Assembly (NCBI RefSeq): GCF_009689585.1
Contig: NZ_AP018694.1
Location: forward strand, 5,137,501-5,201,500
Source of the DNA: Aquipluma nitroreducens
Lineage (GTDB): Bacteria; Bacteroidota; Bacteroidia; Bacteroidales; Prolixibacteraceae
Length of the DNA stretch: 64,000 bases
Direction: 5' to 3'
A program made the translations under genes and the position numbers. The notes below the pieces were generated by a model. It was not told the DNA's origin. It worked only from the letters and a program-made list of their open reading frames with translations, and did no database searches. Of this stretch, positions 19,071-27,849 are shown in pieces. The stretch's first letter is position 1. The number at the start of each line of letters is the position of its first letter.

Positions 19071-21515
19071 ATGAAAACAATATTGGTGAAGTTAATATTG
19101 ATTTTGACATTAGGATTAGTGTTAAATAATATATCCGCTCAGGAAAGAGATAAGCCACAAAGGTTCGGCTTTTCTTACAGTTTCCCAGAAACTTACCGCG
19201 ATTGGCCGAATGCTTTTATGGCAGGTAATGGAAAAATGGGGATCATCGTTTTTTGTAACCCGTTGAATGAAACGGTTATTTTTAATGACCGGGGCTTTTT
19301 TATGGCTTCAACTTCTGAACGAAAATTTAACCAGGTTAGCAAAGAAGATTTAAATACCATCAGGGATTATTGCATTAACGGAGATTACAAAATGGCAAAT
19401 ACCTTGGCTGTGAAAGCAGCCGGATGGGTCGGCGGCGGCGAACAGGATAAACATCCCGGATTCGAAATGTTGATTTCCACTCCTGAAGATGGAGAAATTC
19501 GGAATTACTCACGCATTTGTAATTATCGCACAGGCGAAATCGTGGTTAAATGGACCGATAACCGTGGCGACTGGGAGCGAAAGTCATTTGTGTCCCGGGC
19601 TGATGATGTAATTGTCCAATATTTAACTCCACCGAAAGGAAAAACAGTAACTTGTTCAATTCAGTTGGGTACCGATCCCGGAATGCACTTTCCTTCAGGA
19701 ATGACATTCACCAATGCATCTGATGTTGATAATCTGAATATGCGGGTTAATTATCCTTCAGGAACCAATGGGGCTGGTTACGAAGGCGTGGTAAGGGTAA
19801 TTGTTTCCGGAGGAAAAAAGAGTTTGATCAATAATACGTTAAAGGTGTCGGATGCGAATTCAATTATACTGATGACCCGTACAAAAAAATATTACAGTGA
19901 TTGTGAGAAACAATGGGAACAAGAAAATATCCAATTCGAGTTGAAAACGATGTCTTCAGACTATAACACACTGCTAAAAGGACAAATTAGTACACATCAG
20001 GCAATCTACGACAGGGTTAAGTTTGATTTGAATGCGGGTAAAGCAGACCGCACCCGATCAAATGAAGAATTATTGGATATGCAAAAAAAATCCACCATGC
20101 CGGTTAAGGCCCTTTGGGAGAGAATTTTTGATTCCGGACGTTACTATTACCTTTCATCCAGTAGTACCCAATCTCCTCCTGACTTGCTTGGCCTCTGGAC
20201 TGGTGACTGCAAGGTTGGCTGGAAAGGGTGGTATCATTTGGACGCGAACCTGAATTTACAGATAGCTGGAGGCAACATCGGAAATATGCCTGAAGCCATG
20301 GAAGGCTATTTTACTTTGATAGAAAGATTAGCCCCAGGATTTGAAACTAACGCCACTAAATTATTGGGATGCCGGGGTATGTTATCTGCCGGAAATACTG
20401 CCGGACTGAATGGGTTGAGAGCTGATGTCAATACATATTACCCCTATTCGTATTGTACTGGCGAAATGGGCTGGCTGCTTTACCCTTTCTGGGAACACTA
20501 TTTAATTTCCGGAGATACCACATTTCTTCGCAATCGTATTTATCCTTTATTTAAAAAGATGGGATATTTCTATGAAGATTTTCTGAAAGTTACCGACAGC
20601 AACGGCAACTATATTTTTGCAGGATCTATTTCTCCTGAAAACCAACCTAAAGGATTAGGTATTTCGCTGGTAAATAATTCAACGTATGATATTTCGGGAG
20701 CCAAGTTCTGTTTGACGGCACTGATAAAAACCTGTAATATTTTAGGCCTTGATCAAGGCTCAGGGCAGAGTGTCGAAAAATGGACTTCAATATTAAATAA
20801 ACTGCCTCCATACCTAATCAACGATGATGGTGCATTGATGGAGTGGTCATGGAAAGGACTCAATGATAATTATAGTCATAGGCATTCAAGTCACCTTATT
20901 ACGGTTTGGCCTTTCAGGGAGATTACCCCGGAGAATAATCCTACACTTTTTACTGCGGTCAGACAGACTTTAATGCAGAAAGATGCCTTCAATTATGAAA
21001 ATGCAGGACATGGATTATTGCACAGTGCACTAATTGCAGCCAACTTAAAAAATTGGGAATCGCTCAATTCGAAAATGATGCGGCTAGTAAGCGAAGATTA
21101 TTATTATGGCAACTTGATTTCGTCGCATTACAACGGTCATAACGTTTTTTGTACCGATGTCTGTAATGCAGTACCTGCGGTATTAATGGAAATGCTGATT
21201 TCTTCAGAGCCCGGAGTTCTGGAACTATTACCTGCTTTACCTCAATCGCTTGAAAAAGGTTCAATTGAAGGCATTAAAGGTAGAAACAGAATAACTGTAC
21301 AAAAGCTAACTTGGAATATGCGAAACAAAACGTTGAAATGTACTTTGATATCGGATGTTAATCAGGATATTTCGCTGATTATCAGGAACGGGATTAACCA
21401 TATAAATTGCAGCTCGAAAATTATTGAGTCGCCCCTAGGTGATATTGCAAAGATTATTTCCTTATCGAAAGGGATCAGTACAGAGATTAATATAAGACTA
21501 GGTGAAATGCGTTAG
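19071..21515 (+). CDS. Secreted GH95-type glycoside hydrolase (alpha-L-fucosidase/galactosidase family)
   Basis: An 814-residue secreted enzyme. The signal peptide ends near NISAQ (residue 24). The GH95 N-terminal beta-domain is marked by NAFMAGNGKMGIIVF. The (alpha/alpha)6 barrel carries the expected inverting-site residues: Asn393/Asn395 in HLDANLNLQ, Glu523 in ISPENQP (general acid position) and Asp696 in CTDVCNAVPA. The C-terminal beta-sheet domain follows ELLPALPQS. GH95 enzymes remove alpha-1,2-linked L-fucose or L-galactose. The GH29 gene downstream supports a fucosylated target. It is somewhat divergent, since the usual QMNYW is replaced by LNLQIAGG. Confidence 0.82.
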   Translation: MKTILVKLILILTLGLVLNNISAQERDKPQRFGFSYSFPETYRDWPNAFMAGNGKMGIIVFCNPLNETVIFNDRGFFMASTSERKFNQVSKEDLNTIRDYCINGDYKMANTLAVKAAGWVGGGEQDKHPGFEMLISTPEDGEIRNYSRICNYRTGEIVVKWTDNRGDWERKSFVSRADDVIVQYLTPPKGKTVTCSIQLGTDPGMHFPSGMTFTNASDVDNLNMRVNYPSGTNGAGYEGVVRVIVSGGKKSLINNTLKVSDANSIILMTRTKKYYSDCEKQWEQENIQFELKTMSSDYNTLLKGQISTHQAIYDRVKFDLNAGKADRTRSNEELLDMQKKSTMPVKALWERIFDSGRYYYLSSSSTQSPPDLLGLWTGDCKVGWKGWYHLDANLNLQIAGGNIGNMPEAMEGYFTLIERLAPGFETNATKLLGCRGMLSAGNTAGLNGLRADVNTYYPYSYCTGEMGWLLYPFWEHYLISGDTTFLRNRIYPLFKKMGYFYEDFLKVTDSNGNYIFAGSISPENQPKGLGISLVNNSTYDISGAKFCLTALIKTCNILGLDQGSGQSVEKWTSILNKLPPYLINDDGALMEWSWKGLNDNYSHRHSSHLITVWPFREITPENNPTLFTAVRQTLMQKDAFNYENAGHGLLHSALIAANLKNWESLNSKMMRLVSEDYYYGNLISSHYNGHNVFCTDVCNAVPAVLMEMLISSEPGVLELLPALPQSLEKGSIEGIKGRNRITVQKLTWNMRNKTLKCTLISDVNQDISLIIRNGINHINCSSKIIESPLGDIAKIISLSKGISTEINIRLGEMR

Positions 21516-22109
21516 AATTAAAAAAGAAAAAAAGTGAACATTTTATTAAATCATGTCATGTGGCATGATAATATTCAAATTATAATTTGAAATAAATAGC
21601 AATCAAATTAGCATCAAACTTATTGAATAATAATACTTGTAATAAAAATATGAAAACAAGAAAGTTGAATACAAAAATTGCATCAGAGCAATGATGCGAT
21701 AAATCAGATATAAATCAAATCAACAGAGACATCTCAGATTTAATGATTGGTTAAAACAGTGTATGGTAAAATAATCATAAATGACTACCAAATTAAATTT
21801 AAAAAGATTGATTAATTTATTCAATAAATACGGGGTCGCTTTATAAGCTCATCAAAGTGGTATAAAAAATAAGAAAAGGGGAAAAAGAGGGAAACATGAA
21901 AACTATCATGAATTTAATTTGGAATTGTATGCCTCCATAGCTTTTAATTAAGCAAACAGAGGGTCAAATACACCCAAGAACCATAATATACAAAAGATTC
22001 ATATTGCGGAGTTAAACTAATTTGGCCGCAATTAAATAGCTTTTACTCATATACCAATTATCTTACGTTTAAAAAAATCAAATTAGATATTTAAGTTAAA
22101 ACTAAAGTT
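21516..22109. other. 594-base gene-free stretch with two palindromes
   Basis: No coding frame is convincing. A hairpin ATCATG/CATGAT (21550-21555 with 21564-21569) follows the GH95 stop and could terminate transcription. A perfect 18-base palindrome, TTCAAATTATAATTTGAA, sits at 21574-21591. The rest is AT-rich with nothing recognised. Confidence 0.45.
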
Positions 22110-23498
22110 ATGCATTTAAAAATTCTTTTCATTGTTTGTTTATTGAATGTCTCCTTTATTATGTCGAATGTAATAGCGCAAGTGCCTTATAAACCAACTT
22201 GGGAATCGCTTGACTCTCATAAAATGCCGCAATGGTATAATGATGCCAAAATAGGACTGAGCATGCACTGGGGTGTTTATTCTGTACCTGCATGGGCTCC
22301 ACGTGAAAAAGGAATCTCATATGCCGAATGGTATGGTTTCAGAATGAATGAAACAGGGAATCCTACCTTTGCTTACCACAAGGAAAACTACGGTGAAAAT
22401 TTTACTTATGATGATTTTATCTCCAAATGGAAAGCTGAAAACTATAAACCGGACAATTGGGCGAAATTCGCAAAAAAAATGGGTGCAAATTATATTTTTA
22501 TTACCTCAAAGCACCATGACGGTTTCTGTTTGTGGCCTACGAAATATACCGATCGTAATGCAATGAAAATGGGTCCGAGAAAAGATTTGCTCGGGCAGTT
22601 TTTCGAAGCTGGACACAAGGAAAATTTGAAAGTTGGATTGTATTATTCACTCATGGAGTGGTATAATCCTTTGTATACGGGCAAAGACGTTCCGTATACC
22701 GGATTGAAAAAGGTGAATAATTATGTGGACGATTATGTCGTATTACAGATTAAGGAACTGATTGATTTATACCACCCAGACTTTTTCTTCTTTGATGGCG
22801 AGTGGGATCATTCCGAAGCGTTCTGGAAAATGAAAGAAGTTGTGGCTTATTATTATAACGAAGCGGCTAAGCGAAATCAGGAAGTTTTTGTTAACGATCG
22901 GTTTGGTCAGGGTGAACGAGGTAAGCACGGGGACTTGTACAATGTGGAACACGATTTTGGGAAAGAAAATGCAGGTTTACTCTCTCATAAATGGTCATAC
23001 TGGGAGGGTATCGCGAAAACCTATGGATACAATCAGGATACTGATTTGGAAGATTGTATGTCACCAAAGCAGTTTGTCGATAAGATCATTAAGGCGGTCA
23101 GCAAAAATGGAAATTTTGATATCAACGTTGGTCCTACGGCTGCTGGATTGATTCCTAACTACGAGCAATACCCATTGTTGCAACTGGGTGAGTGGCTTAA
23201 GACCAATGGTGAGGCCATCTATGGAACTCGTTTTTGGAAAGTTCAGGAGGAAGGTGACGCCTGCTTTACTTCAAAAGATGATAATGTATATGCAATCTTT
23301 CTGAAATGGCAGGGCGAAGAATTCAAATTGAAAACGGTAAAACCGGTTGATGGTTCAAAAATAACAATGCTTGGTGTTCCAGGTAATCTAAAATGGGAAT
23401 GGGACAAGACTAATGGATTAACTATCAAATATCCGCAACAGAAAGCTCGACCTACTTCGTGCAGTTATGCCTGGGCATTTAAAATAAAAGTTAAATAA
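22110..23498 (+). CDS. Secreted GH29 alpha-L-fucosidase
   Basis: A 462-residue secreted enzyme. The signal peptide ends near NVIAQ (residue 24). The GH29 barrel shows KIGLSMHWGVYSVPAW, ITSKHHDGFCLW and the nucleophile Asp229 in FFFFDGEWD. The usual acid/base is provided by a less conserved Glu that I could not assign with certainty. A short C-terminal beta-sandwich ends the protein. The retaining mechanism releases alpha-linked L-fucose, complementing the GH95 enzyme. It is the last PUL gene before the conjugative element. Confidence 0.9.
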   Translation: MHLKILFIVCLLNVSFIMSNVIAQVPYKPTWESLDSHKMPQWYNDAKIGLSMHWGVYSVPAWAPREKGISYAEWYGFRMNETGNPTFAYHKENYGENFTYDDFISKWKAENYKPDNWAKFAKKMGANYIFITSKHHDGFCLWPTKYTDRNAMKMGPRKDLLGQFFEAGHKENLKVGLYYSLMEWYNPLYTGKDVPYTGLKKVNNYVDDYVVLQIKELIDLYHPDFFFFDGEWDHSEAFWKMKEVVAYYYNEAAKRNQEVFVNDRFGQGERGKHGDLYNVEHDFGKENAGLLSHKWSYWEGIAKTYGYNQDTDLEDCMSPKQFVDKIIKAVSKNGNFDINVGPTAAGLIPNYEQYPLLQLGEWLKTNGEAIYGTRFWKVQEEGDACFTSKDDNVYAIFLKWQGEEFKLKTVKPVDGSKITMLGVPGNLKWEWDKTNGLTIKYPQQKARPTSCSYAWAFKIKVK

Positions 23499-23860
23499 TT
23501 ATAGCCCAGTTTGAGAAATTAGAAAATAAAACCGTCCTCATTAGTGTGGTTAATTACTTTATAGTTTCTCATTGGTTGTTTTTCTGAGTTGGTCAACTAT
23601 TTATAAATGGAATTAGATGTATATAATTTACATTATATATATACTATCTTTTAAAATTTATACATTTAGTTTTTAAAGAGTTAAATGTCCATATATAAAT
23701 TCATTCATACTTTTTAACTGACCAATTCCTTCAAAATATGTGAAGAAAAGAAAATAATAATTTGAGATCAATGCTTTGATTGTCTAAAATTAGAGAAAAC
23801 AAAACTAGTTCAGTTATCCGGGATGATCGTGGTTGAATAGAAGATATTGTTAGTTTAGTT
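23499..23860. other. AT-rich junction between PUL and conjugative element
   Basis: No gene is seen here. The left end of the element may lie in this interval, but no attachment-site repeat can be proved without the other end. Confidence 0.35.
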
Positions 23861-24096
23861 TTTGTTTGGTTTAGTAAGTCTTTCTTGGTTCATGAGAAGA
23901 GGAAGGTTTCCCGGGGGCATAATGCTCTCGGGTTTTAACTCAAGTTGCTTTTATTCACAGATTTTTAGATTAGGCAAGCAATTATGATATAGGAGCGTAA
24001 AGAGAGAAATTGAACTGTTATAGAATTTCGTTGGTGGATGGAATTTATCAAAGAGCTTTTATAGAGGCTCAAATATTAACAGTTTAAATTTTAACT
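23861..24096 (+). repeat. Diverged copy of the rteC leader
   Basis: It aligns with 24677-24917. Shared blocks include GAAGAGGAAGGT, the ATGCTCTC block, AACTGTTA (24013-24020), GGTGGATGG and ATTAACAGTTTAAATTTT just before the ATG. The stem GAGCTT (24053-24058) / AGGCTC (24065-24070) occupies the place of GGGTCT/AGACCC in the other copy. Confidence 0.7.
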
Positions 24097-24330
24097 ATGG
24101 AAGCATTTTGTGAAATCATTATGGATTTGGAGAATGAACTGTCCCGGATGGAAGGAGGTACGGAAAATAGACCGGAATAAATGAAGTATGCTATTGGTCG
24201 ATGCAAGATTGCATTGGATTGAATGGGAGAAGTGTTGATGTTGGGGGATTTCAGAAGAATCATGCAGTCAAAGATGTACTGGAAAGCTGTTGAAAATAGA
24301 GATTTGGGATGGTCAAGGGAAAAGATTTAA
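24097..24330 (+). pseudogene. Decayed rteC copy
   Basis: The stretch from ATG 24097 translates to MEAFCEIIMDLENELSRME, closely matching the start of the intact RteC at 24918, but in-frame stops follow within about 30 codons (TAA at 24178). DNA similarity continues to about 24330 with many substitutions. Its upstream leader (from about 23861) is also a diverged copy of the leader of the intact gene (from about 24677). The pair therefore arose by tandem duplication, or by insertion of a second element next to an old one. Confidence 0.75.
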
Positions 24331-24676
24331 ACTGATTGATTTATAGTATTCAAACTTTTATTCGTTGGTACAATATGAAGCAAAAAAGATAGGGCTCTCT
24401 TTAATTTGTAAATATTTTATTGATTGATGTAAAATTCTATCATATGGATTTAGAAAATAATCTCTAGTTTAGCCAATGGGTGCCCATACATCGAAAGGAG
24501 AGAAATTGCCCTTTTATACAGATAGATCAGTTCTCGTTTAAGGAAAAAGTAGAATGATTGATGGTATGAGTGAAGACAAGAAAAAATCAATTTACGAGAG
24601 CCACTTGATTTGTAATATAATCGGAGAAAATAAAAGGAGTGAAACTCATAGAGATGATACAAGATGAATAAAATAT
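24331..24676. other. 346-base stretch between the two rteC copies
   Basis: No coding frame or clear repeat was recognised. It is probably degenerate rteC body plus neutral sequence. Confidence 0.35.
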
Positions 24677-24833
24677 TTTGTTTTGGTTTAATTAGGACTC
24701 CTTGGGTTTAAAGAAGAGGAAGGTGCCCCGGCGGCGTTTCGATGCTCTCTAGATTAAACTTGAAACTTGAATTATTAAAAAATATATGCTTAGGTTTTGT
24801 GTTATAAAATGTGATTTTTAATAGAAAATATTG

Positions 24834-24905
24834 AACTGTTATGGAGTCTGGTGGATGGACGAAACCATTAAAGGGTCTTAAAATGAGACCCAAATATTAA
24901 CAGTT
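24834..24905 (+). promoter_or_regulatory. Structured leader of rteC (nested stems)
   Basis: AACTGTTA (24834-24841) can pair with TAACAGTT (24898-24905). Inside it, GGGTCT (24873-24878) pairs with AGACCC (24886-24891) around a seven-base loop. The structure ends 12 bases before the start codon. Both stems are kept in the decayed upstream copy although the inner stem sequence changed on both sides. It may be an attenuator-like leader or a protein operator. Confidence 0.5.
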
Positions 24906-24917
24906 TAAATTTTTGCT

Positions 24918-25757
24918 ATGGAAACATGTTGTGCAATCATTCTGGACCTTGAAAACGACTTGTCCAGAATGAAAGAAGTTTCGGAAAATATACCGGAACA
25001 ATTGGAGTATGCTGTCGGACAGTGCAAGGTCGCACTGGACCGGATGCGTAAATTGGTGGTTAGTGAAGGTTTTCCCGACCAGAAGTCGGAAATCTATTTT
25101 TTCAAGAAGATCAAACCGGCAGTATATAGCAAACTATTATATTACCGGGCTGTCTTTGAAATTGAGTCCAACCGTAATGAAATCGACAATGACGGGTTGA
25201 AGAGATATTTTCAACAGCAAATGGACAAAATCAAGGAGTACATGGACCAGCACCAGGTAAAAGTCCAGTATTACAAATGTGGCTTTAAATATTTGGACGA
25301 GAAGTATTTCATACGTGAGAACAATGAAATTCCACTTGAAATTCGTGGAGATCATCATCTGCTTGACGAGGACTTCTTTACCTGGCATGACCATACTTTC
25401 TCGATGATCAGGGCCAACGAAATGCTGATGGACTATATCCGGAAAGAGTTGGAAAAGCTAGACGACCGAGACGTGGAACCTGCGGAATGTTACCGGTCAA
25501 CCATGCGTTGGACGGTAAATAAGGTTGACTTCGCGGAAATACTGTATGCCTTCCAGCTTTCTGGTGCTGTCAACCATGGCAAAATAACCGTCAAGGAGTT
25601 AGCCGAGGGTATGGGTTACATTTTTAACCTGGATATAACGAAAGACTTATACACGTATTACGGTGAAATCAAACAACGAAAGATCGAGAAAGCCAAGTTT
25701 CTGGAACTCCTGAAAAAGGCGCTGAAACGCAGAATCGATGACGACGACAGTAAATAA
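24918..25757 (+). CDS. rteC: RteC-family regulator of conjugative-element excision
   Basis: A 279-residue protein that matches the RteC family along its length (METCCAIILDLENDLSRM at the start; YRSTMRWTVNKVDFAEILYA near residue 195). In CTnDOT-type elements RteC activates the excision genes in response to the RteA/RteB cascade. RteA and RteB are not present here, so the regulatory input differs or lies elsewhere. It is the first intact gene of the element and is preceded by a structured leader and a decayed duplicate. Confidence 0.88.
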   Translation: METCCAIILDLENDLSRMKEVSENIPEQLEYAVGQCKVALDRMRKLVVSEGFPDQKSEIYFFKKIKPAVYSKLLYYRAVFEIESNRNEIDNDGLKRYFQQQMDKIKEYMDQHQVKVQYYKCGFKYLDEKYFIRENNEIPLEIRGDHHLLDEDFFTWHDHTFSMIRANEMLMDYIRKELEKLDDRDVEPAECYRSTMRWTVNKVDFAEILYAFQLSGAVNHGKITVKELAEGMGYIFNLDITKDLYTYYGEIKQRKIEKAKFLELLKKALKRRIDDDDSK

Positions 25758-25910
25758 ACATCTGGTATCCGGGAAAAGTACGGATAACCGAAACTCAATT
25801 ATTATAGTATGTTTTATATCTTTGCTGATGATAGATAAATGATCTGGAAAAACACATCAGAATAAGTTCTGATGATGTAAGAAAATAGAAAGCGTTGGCT
25901 TTTATTCTTG

Positions 25911-26020
25911 CTCTCAAAAACGCCAAATTTTAAGCATAACAAGAATAATAAGTATGACGCTCACGCTATGGCGTGGGCTGTGCTTATTTGTTATGCGGGT
26001 GATTGGCGTCACCTTGAGGG
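25911..26020. repeat. 110-nt imperfect palindrome (folded-hairpin element)
   Basis: Nested complementary blocks run inward: CTCAA (25913-25917) with TTGAG (26014-26018), ACGCCAA with TTGGCGT (ending 26009), GCATAACAA (25934-25942) with TTGTTATGC (25988-25996), AATAAG with CTTATT, and CACGC (25962-25966) with GCGTG (25971-25975) at the tip. One arm has extra unpaired bases. The design resembles a single-strand-folding site such as an integron attC or a REP-type element, but the attC core consensus is not met exactly. No integron integrase is in the window. Confidence 0.6.
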
Positions 26021-26076
26021 CAGTAAGTTATGGTTCACGCTTATTTTTTTTAATAACCCTTTAAAAACAAATTTCC

Positions 26077-26337
26077 ATGACAGACGCTTACACAGAAAAG
26101 CTCCTTAAATACGCCGATCTGGTTGTACCGGCCACCGGTTGTCAGTTTGGCGATCCGATTCCAAACTGCCCGTTTATCCTTTTTCACCAGATAGGCAATG
26201 AATCGGGCCAGATAGAACAAATCAGCATGTGCCCTTCCGAAGAGCTGGACAAAATGAGGGCCTTCCATAGGGATTGTATGCGAAAGTATATCAACAGAAA
26301 ATGGAACCCGGAAAACCCGAAAATGAAACTGCAATAA
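26077..26337 (+). CDS. Small hypothetical protein of the conjugative element
   Basis: An 86-residue, soluble protein with two or three Cys (ATGCQFGD, PNCPF, MCPSEEL) that could bind metal. It follows the large palindrome and precedes the excisionase-like gene. I do not recognise a family. Its codon use resembles the surrounding element genes and the ATG is the first possible start. Confidence 0.55.
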   Translation: MTDAYTEKLLKYADLVVPATGCQFGDPIPNCPFILFHQIGNESGQIEQISMCPSEELDKMRAFHRDCMRKYINRKWNPENPKMKLQ

Positions 26338-26406
26338 AACTATAGTTATATATAGAATGTTGAAAACCAGCGATTTTATTTTTTTTTTCACTATTCCTGA
26401 TTAAGG

Positions 26407-26426
26407 AAAAAACACCCCACCTGAAC
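26407..26426 (+). repeat. 20-nt direct repeat, copy 1
   Basis: AAAAAACACCCCACCTGAAC occurs here, 77 bases before the excisionase-like start, and again identically at 29442-29461 before the tra operon. Both copies are in leader positions and in the same orientation, which suggests a shared regulator or RNA target site. Confidence 0.6.
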
Positions 26427-26503
26427 CCGGATGTATAAAGAAGTATAACTGAATAATTCATATTTGGTGCAGTTCAAAATGTACCAATTTAAATTTATAA
26501 GTT

Positions 26504-26800
26504 ATGCCTTCAGAAATTATTACAACCAACGATCTCCGGGAATTCAAAACCGAATTACTTACCGAGTTCAGAAAGATGCTGAAAGAGCATCATGGTCAAC
26601 CATCAAAAAAGTGGCTCAAATCCTACGAAGTCAAGAAAATGCTCGGTATTTCTCCGGGAACCCTCCAGAACATGAGGATAAACGGAACCATTCCGTTTAC
26701 CAAAATGGGCGGAATCCTTTTCTATGATTCCGAAGACATCCGAAAAATACTGGAAGACAACAAAAATGTGCCCAGGTTCAGTTTCGACGGGAAACGATGA
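26504..26800 (+). CDS. Excisionase-like helix-turn-helix DNA-binding protein
   Basis: A 98-residue protein. Residues 40-90 form a winged MerR/excisionase-type helix-turn-helix (LKSYEVKKMLGISPGTLQNM, then a wing with GGILFYDSEDI). The N-terminal 35 residues are helical. Proteins of this type act as Xis factors or small repressors in Bacteroidota mobile elements. Its stop overlaps the start of the next gene (ATGA), so both are co-translated. Confidence 0.75.
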   Translation: MPSEIITTNDLREFKTELLTEFRKMLKEHHGQPSKKWLKSYEVKKMLGISPGTLQNMRINGTIPFTKMGGILFYDSEDIRKILEDNKNVPRFSFDGKR

Positions 26801-27849
26801 ACTACATCAGGCACCTGAGCGGATTCTTTATCCGGCTGGCAGAAGATCAACGGATGACACCTTATCACATTAGCCTGTATTTTGCATTGTTTCAGCAATG
26901 GAATGCGGAACGATTTGGGGATTGGTTTGTCATTTCCAGAAGTGAAATGATGCAACTTTCCCGGATCGGTTCAGCCAATACCTATGCCCGCTGCATAAAA
27001 GAACTGTCTGATTGGGGATATATCAGTTACACAGCTTCGTCCAACATCCACTCGGGCAGCCGGGTCTCCTGTATCAGATTCGATACTGCACCTGATATTG
27101 CAAGAAATACAGAAATCGATACCGGTATCAAAACTAATACTTCAACCGATACCGGTAATGATACCGGAAGAAATACCGGTATTTCAGGCAGTACCGAAAA
27201 CGATACAGGAAGGGATACAGCATGTGATACCAGTACTAAATCTGATACTGCATCTGATACAACAAATGATACAGGAAGGAATACCGGTACTTCCAGCAAT
27301 CCCAAAAGTGATACACGAAGCGATACTGCTAGTGATACCGGTATCACAGCCAATACCGAAACTGATACAGGAAGAAGTACCGTAAGTGAAAAAAAAGATG
27401 CTGCCAGTATCAAAACTGATACCGGATGTGATACAGGAAGTGATACACTTCTTATAAACAGTCTAAACAAAAACAAACAGGAAGAAAAGTCAGTCAGAGG
27501 AAATCAAAAATTAGATGTTGATGAAAACGGAAAAAAGCAAAAACGACTGCGAACGACAAATTCCAAAAATCTTCCGGATGAGAAATCTCCGGTTCCGGAT
27601 TTGTCCGAAGTCGAACAATTTTTTGAACAGAACCAGTTTCCGCGCAGCGAGGCGCAGAAGTTTTATGCCCACTACCAGTCGTCAGGCTGGAAGACGGGAG
27701 ATATGAAAAAAATAATTTCCTGGCAGGCCGTTGCCCGGAAATGGATGAACAATACCCAAAGTTTTAAAACAGATGAACGAGAATTCAATCAAGTCGGGAC
27801 CAGCAAACACAGTGTCACCGTCAACAAAAATTACGCTGAACCCTTATGA
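26797..27849 (+). CDS. Replication-initiator-like winged-helix protein with Asp/Thr repeats
   Basis: 350 residues. The N-terminal 95 residues look like a winged helix-turn-helix (HISLYFALFQQWNAERFG; MMQLSRIGSANTYARCIKEL). Residues 96-217 are a low-complexity array with the four-residue unit [DN]T[GAS]x. The C-terminal segment (274-318) carries the pattern FYAHYQSSGWKTGD ... WQAVARKW, known from phage and plasmid replication proteins related to DnaD/primosome components. It overlaps the DnaC-like gene by 77 bases. A role as origin-binding initiator of the element is inferred. A transcriptional regulator is the alternative. Confidence 0.6.
   Translation: MNYIRHLSGFFIRLAEDQRMTPYHISLYFALFQQWNAERFGDWFVISRSEMMQLSRIGSANTYARCIKELSDWGYISYTASSNIHSGSRVSCIRFDTAPDIARNTEIDTGIKTNTSTDTGNDTGRNTGISGSTENDTGRDTACDTSTKSDTASDTTNDTGRNTGTSSNPKSDTRSDTASDTGITANTETDTGRSTVSEKKDAASIKTDTGCDTGSDTLLINSLNKNKQEEKSVRGNQKLDVDENGKKQKRLRTTNSKNLPDEKSPVPDLSEVEQFFEQNQFPRSEAQKFYAHYQSSGWKTGDMKKIISWQAVARKWMNNTQSFKTDEREFNQVGTSKHSVTVNKNYAEPL
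27082..27447 (+). repeat. In-gene 12-bp tandem repeats (GATACC/GATACA units)
   Basis: The hexamer GATACN recurs mostly every 12 bases, often as GATACCGGT. It gives the Asp-Thr-Gly/Ala repeats of the encoded protein. Several copies contain the palindrome ACCGGT. The array could be simple coding slippage, or it could be iterons inside the initiator gene, as in the lambda O gene. Confidence 0.7.

Noticed and set aside
25911-26020. Firm call of an integron attC site
   Set aside because: The R-box consensus is missed at one position in each arm and no integrase is present, so only a resemblance is reported.
25908-26108. 66-residue frame across the large palindrome
   Set aside because: It is formed by the palindrome itself and overlaps the 86-residue gene. 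Coding there is not credible.
27082-27447. Possible CRISPR array
   Set aside because: The units are only 12 bases long, in frame with a protein gene, and there are no unique spacers.
27027-27476. 149-residue minus-strand frame rich in Val-Ser repeats
   Set aside because: It is the antisense reading of the GATAC repeat array and has no independent support.
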